Notes under the pieces: generated by a model
Databases searched by the model: none
The model's input: the letters and a program-made list of their open reading frames with translations, nothing else
What the model was told of the DNA's origin: nothing
Translations under genes and position numbers: made by a program
In this document: one piece after another, positions 60,428 to 64,000 of the stretch
Layout: each line of letters starts with the position of its first letter
Position numbering within the stretch: the first letter of the stretch is position 1
NCBI GenBank assembly: GCA_002423025.1
Contig: DIUN01000050.1
Location: forward strand, 1 to 64,000
DNA: 64,000 bases
Direction of reading: 5' to 3'
Source of the DNA: Sphingomonadales bacterium UBA6157
Lineage (GTDB): Bacteria; Pseudomonadota; Alphaproteobacteria; Sphingomonadales; Sphingomonadaceae

Positions 60428-62560
60428 TCAGAACGTGATGCGTTCCTCGAGGTTCTTTTCGATATCGGCGCGGTCACGCCAGAGGGTGCGGAACTGCTTC
60501 TTTGCAACGAGCGGCAGCTGGTCCGCACGGTGCTTCGAGCCGGGCTGGCTGCTGTTGCCATAGCTCATCGCGCCGATCGCCTTCATCGGCGTGCCGAACT
60601 CGACCATGCTGACCCAGGTTTCTCCACTCAAGGGATTGCGCTGGCCGTCCTTCAGCGGGCTCCAGGTCATGACGCGAAAGATGCCAAGGTTGCCGAGGCC
60701 CCCGTGGCCGGGAAGGTTGGCTTCGGCGACCTTGAGACGCGACACTTCGCCGAACGGGCGATCAACGGCCCCGTAGAGGCTGGTGGTCTGGCCCACAGCT
60801 TCCTTGAGCATGGCGACAGCACGTGCCGGATCCTTGAGGCCGCGGGGGGTTTCGATGGGATCATCCAGGCTCCAGCCAGTGGCGAAATTGCCCTGGCCGC
60901 CAAGTGAATTGCCGGCGAAAAGCTTGGCCCAGGTTTCAAAGAGCAGCGCGGCCTTGCTGTCCGCCTCATACTTCCGGTCCCAGGCGGACAGCAGGCTCCT
61001 GGCTTGCACAAGGTCGGGATCGTTGGAGCCGCCGACGGCATCGAGCAGCGCCGGTATCATGCGCTCGGCCATCAGCGCGGTTGTGTTGAGCTTGCGCGCC
61101 ACAAAATCATCAAAGCTCAGCTTGTCGGTGCCGGCCAGGAGCTTGACCGAGCGCTGGGCCCGCAGGCTCATGCTGGACTGGTTGACGATATGCGCCGGCC
61201 AATCGGCCGGCTTCAGCACGGGCGGGTAGGTCGAGACCCAGGGGCCGTCATTGGCATTTTGCACAAAGCCGCCGGGGGGATCGAAAACCTTGGGCAGGTC
61301 TTCATAGCCGTGAACGTCGGTCCAGAGGGTTTCGGACGTGTCACCCGGCACCAGTGCAGACCAGCGCTGGTAGTCACCGCCTGTCTTGTGCTTGGGCAGG
61401 ATGCCGTTGTCGAGATACAGCACATGGCCCTCCCGGTCGGCATAAACGATGTTGAACGTCGGGACCTGCAGGGTTTTCAGAGCGGCTTCGAACTGCTGCC
61501 AGTTCTGCGCCTTGCCCATATCCAGATACTGCTTGAGCACGCCGGGACGATCGAGGCCGGCGACCTTCAGGGCTATGCTGCCGCGATTGTCCGAGAGGTC
61601 GAACACCGGCCCGTGCACTGTCGAGCGCTGGGTGAAGCTGACCGTCTTGAGGTTGCCGTCCGGCTGGCGGACCTTGTAGCTTTTCAACGCGGTCTTGAAC
61701 GGCAGGACCTTGCCATCAAACCTGTAACCGTCGCCATCGAGGCTCAGCTGGTATTTGGTGAAGCCAAGGATCGTGTTGACGGTGTTGGTGAAGCCGAGAT
61801 TGTCGTTGAAAGCAAAGCGCACGACGGGCAGGCCGACCTGGGTGCCGCCATAAACGCTGTAACCGGGGGCGGTGAGATGCGCCTCGTAGTAGGTGAGCAT
61901 CGAAGGCGCCCAGGGCAGGTGCGGGTTGGCGAGTAGCAAGGTCTTGCCCGCCGTGGTGCGCCCCGGCATCACCGCCCAGGCGTTGGAGCCATCGCTGCCT
62001 TCAGGCTCGATTGCGGGCTCGCCTTCCCCAACAGGGCCAGCGCTGGCCAGGACGCGGCTTTCGGATGCGATGTAGTTGTAGTTCATCAGCCGATGGGCGT
62101 GGCCGATGATGTCGACGCCGGAAATCGGCAGTACCTGCCGCATTTCGGGTGCGATAGCGGACGGATTGGCGGCAGCATAAGCGTTGATGCCGGCCGCAAA
62201 GGCATCGAGATTGCGACGCATGGCGGGGGTCTGCGCCTTGTACCAGACGAGGCTGCGGGCTGGCACATCATTGGAGATCAACCAGCGATCGAGCTTTTCA
62301 GCCTCCGGACCCCAATATTCGGCCCCCTTGGCGCGGGATTCCCCATACATCTTGAGCAGGATATCGCCGTGGCTCTGCGCCTGGGCATAACCAAAGCCAT
62401 AAAAAGCACCTGCCTCGGTCTTGGCATAAACATGCGGAACGCCCCAGGTGTCCCACAGGATTTCGCCGCCGCCGAACGCTGGCTTGGCGGCGATTGCCGG
62501 CATCGAGAGCGTCAGGGCGATTGCCGCTGATGCGAGCCGCCAGGCCAAGGTCATCTTCAT
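60428..62560 (-). CDS. Penicillin/acyl-homoserine-lactone acylase family protein
   Basis: A 710-residue Ntn-hydrolase precursor: signal peptide (about 1-25, ending MPAIAAK), alpha chain, then the autocleavage site before Ser192 in DGSNAWAVMPGRTTAG, the beta-chain N-terminal nucleophile, and LLANPHLPW. Conserved Asn and His are in the beta chain. Such enzymes cleave amide bonds of AHL signals or beta-lactams; the substrate here is not known. ATG 62560 is chosen because it starts a clean signal peptide. Confidence 0.87.
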   Translation of the reverse strand: MKMTLAWRLASAAIALTLSMPAIAAKPAFGGGEILWDTWGVPHVYAKTEAGAFYGFGYAQAQSHGDILLKMYGESRAKGAEYWGPEAEKLDRWLISNDVPARSLVWYKAQTPAMRRNLDAFAAGINAYAAANPSAIAPEMRQVLPISGVDIIGHAHRLMNYNYIASESRVLASAGPVGEGEPAIEPEGSDGSNAWAVMPGRTTAGKTLLLANPHLPWAPSMLTYYEAHLTAPGYSVYGGTQVGLPVVRFAFNDNLGFTNTVNTILGFTKYQLSLDGDGYRFDGKVLPFKTALKSYKVRQPDGNLKTVSFTQRSTVHGPVFDLSDNRGSIALKVAGLDRPGVLKQYLDMGKAQNWQQFEAALKTLQVPTFNIVYADREGHVLYLDNGILPKHKTGGDYQRWSALVPGDTSETLWTDVHGYEDLPKVFDPPGGFVQNANDGPWVSTYPPVLKPADWPAHIVNQSSMSLRAQRSVKLLAGTDKLSFDDFVARKLNTTALMAERMIPALLDAVGGSNDPDLVQARSLLSAWDRKYEADSKAALLFETWAKLFAGNSLGGQGNFATGWSLDDPIETPRGLKDPARAVAMLKEAVGQTTSLYGAVDRPFGEVSRLKVAEANLPGHGGLGNLGIFRVMTWSPLKDGQRNPLSGETWVSMVEFGTPMKAIGAMSYGNSSQPGSKHRADQLPLVAKKQFRTLWRDRADIEKNLEERITF

Positions 62561-62685
62561 GGTTGCTGTCCCCCGTTCGAATGGCAGGGTTGCTCTGCCA
62601 AGGCCGGAGGCTGCGGCCTGGAACCCTGAAAGTCCAGACCGCACACGCACATCAGAATGTCACGCCGAGGCCGGCAAAGCGGGGG

Positions 62686-63759
62686 TCAGTCGAGAGGGGC
62701 TGTCAGCACGCATGTCACGCCAGTGGGTGCGTATTCGATCTCGACCTGCCCCTGGAATTCGGCAGCGAGCATGGCTCTGATCATTTTGGAGCCGAAGCCG
62801 GTGCGTTGGGGCTGGGTGACGACCGGACCGCCCTCTTCGCGCCATTCGATCACGAGCTGGGCGTTCTGGTCCGTGCGCCAATGGAGGTGCACGGATCCGG
62901 TGAGCGCCGACAGGGCACCATATTTTGCGGCATTGGTGGCAAGTTCATGGAGCGCGAGAACCAGCGCCAGCGCGCGATTTGCCGAAAGCTCGAGATGGGG
63001 TCCGCTGACCTGAAACTGGCTGTTGTTCCCATCGCTGCGGTGCGGCTTGAGCGCGCCATCGACGACAAGGCAGATATCGGCGCCATCCCAGCTGGTGCGG
63101 GTGAGGATCGACTGCGCCCGCGCCAGTGCCTGGACGCGGGAGACGAAGCTGTCGGATGCCTCCTCAAGTGACGCAGGTGGTCGCATCGTCTGCTTGCCGA
63201 TCGCGACAACCATGGCGAGCATGTTGTTGATCCGATGCTCGAGTTCGCCTGCCAGCAACTGCTTCTGCGCCTCAAGCCGGTGCTGCTCGGTGATGTCGCG
63301 CGAAACCACCAGAATCTGGGTTACATCCGCAGCGGTGCTGCGCACGGGCGTGATGCGCACGTCCCACTGCCGGTTGTTGCCGAGAAAGGTTGCCGCGGCA
63401 CCGGCAAAGCGGCTTTCCCTGCCGGCGCGGGCTTCGGCGATCGAGGCGGCCGCCGCGGGTTCGCCGGGCCAGAAATCCGTCCACATACGTGCGCGCAGGC
63501 TATCCGGCTCAATCGCCTCCAGTGCCTTGTAGCCGTTGTCGTTGACGAACAGGATGCGGCCATCGAGGTCCAGGACCTTGATGCAGTCTCCGGACGCGAC
63601 GAGGACACCGTTCAGCACGGCAGCAGCCTCGGCCAGCGCGGCAATGTCAGAGCGCAGCGTAAAGTTTTCGGCAGCAATGGCGCTGGTGCTCAGGGCCTCG
63701 GCTGCGGCCAACAGCCGATCAGCGGCAAGCGGCTCGAACAAGGTGGGGGCCGTCGTCAT
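62686..63759 (-). CDS. PAS domain histidine kinase, HWE type
   Basis: A 357-residue soluble kinase: a PAS domain (GDCIKVLDLDGRILFVNDNG), then a HWE dimerisation box ELEHRINNMLAMVVAIGKQT with the phosphorylated His, HELATNAAKYGALS and the IEWREEGG segment that names the family. No membrane span is seen. The PAS ligand is unknown. ATG 63759 is used; ATG 63819 with AAGG upstream is an equally possible longer start. No response regulator is adjacent. Confidence 0.87.
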   Translation of the reverse strand: MTTAPTLFEPLAADRLLAAAEALSTSAIAAENFTLRSDIAALAEAAAVLNGVLVASGDCIKVLDLDGRILFVNDNGYKALEAIEPDSLRARMWTDFWPGEPAAAASIAEARAGRESRFAGAAATFLGNNRQWDVRITPVRSTAADVTQILVVSRDITEQHRLEAQKQLLAGELEHRINNMLAMVVAIGKQTMRPPASLEEASDSFVSRVQALARAQSILTRTSWDGADICLVVDGALKPHRSDGNNSQFQVSGPHLELSANRALALVLALHELATNAAKYGALSALTGSVHLHWRTDQNAQLVIEWREEGGPVVTQPQRTGFGSKMIRAMLAAEFQGQVEIEYAPTGVTCVLTAPLD

Positions 63760-63985
63760 GCGCGCGCCGCACCTTTCTTGCCGGGAACGGCAACTATGCT
63801 TGAAAGCGTACACTGTCATGCAGCCTTAGGATAGCCGGGTAGGAGCGTGTGAGATCGGCCCACCGCAAATGCGGTTGTGGGGCGGGGATTTGGCGCCGCG
63901 GACGCCCGCAGCTTCCTCTCTTTTCCCGCTAGGTTCATGGGCTGCCGGGCCATGCTATGTTGCGGTCGATTTTGGGGACTCAAGC

Positions 63986-64000
63986 ATGGCGACATATGAT
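63986..64000 (+). CDS. Possible start of a gene running off the window
   Basis: ATG at 63986 (MATYD, five codons) is preceded by GGGGAC at a suitable distance and the frame stays open to the window end. Nothing can be said of the product. Confidence 0.3.

Overview
The window looks like chromosome of an alphaproteobacterium, most probably order Sphingomonadales. The reasons are two PEP-CTERM proteins (one with the PEPxxWA form of the tail), the order glyQ-glyS-ppdK, a soluble FixL/FixJ pair beside a ccoNOQP-GHIS cluster, a phytoene desaturase, and a compact flagellar set. No taxon can be proved from this stretch. Base composition is uneven: about 1-22 kb and 58-60.5 kb are visibly less GC-rich than about 23-58 kb.

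Layout. 0-9.4 kb holds housekeeping genes on the plus strand: the tail of an acyl-CoA ligase, a TraB/GumN protein, rplY, pth, ychF, glyQ, glyS and ppdK, closed by a strong hairpin. 9.5-17.5 kb is a complete cbb3 oxidase operon (ccoN, O, Q, P, G, H, I, S) plus a small Cys-rich protein. 17.5-23.2 kb, minus strand, has fixJ, fixL with the haem-binding PAS residues, a universal stress protein, acs, and three small membrane proteins. 23.3-28.2 kb has an MFS exporter, a lysophospholipase-like hydrolase, an FAD oxidoreductase and tgt. 28.5-31.5 kb carries two PEP-CTERM surface proteins around tlyA. 31.5-37 kb has tspO, a UbiK-like gene, a YbjN-like gene, proC, crtI, a MarR regulator and ilvE. 37-53.2 kb is a flagellar cluster: motAB and flgBCDEFGHIJKL on the minus strand, and flgA, flgM, flgN, a lytic transglycosylase, flhA and fliA on the plus strand. 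53-64 kb holds a CitE-like lyase, a large inverted repeat, a zinc-ribbon membrane protein, a UDP-sugar epimerase, a GMC oxidoreductase, tRNA-Gln(TTG), a flavocytochrome c sulfide dehydrogenase pair, a penicillin/AHL acylase and an HWE-type histidine kinase.

How it works together. FixLJ, the cbb3 oxidase and fccAB suggest microaerobic respiration in which sulfide-derived electrons could enter at cytochrome c.

The most interesting signal is regulatory. Both PEP-CTERM genes, although far apart and facing opposite ways, have textbook sigma-54 -24/-12 promoters and share an identical 12-base element at an enhancer-like distance upstream. The flagellar cluster has its own sigma-54 promoters (flgB, flgA, the transglycosylase-flhA-fliA unit) and a different family of 16-base dyads, CGGC-N8-GCCG, in helically phased clusters. 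The window therefore appears to show two sigma-54 sub-regulons, each with its own activator site. The flgB promoter also predicts a leaderless transcript, and glyQ appears to lack any ATG, GTG or TTG start.
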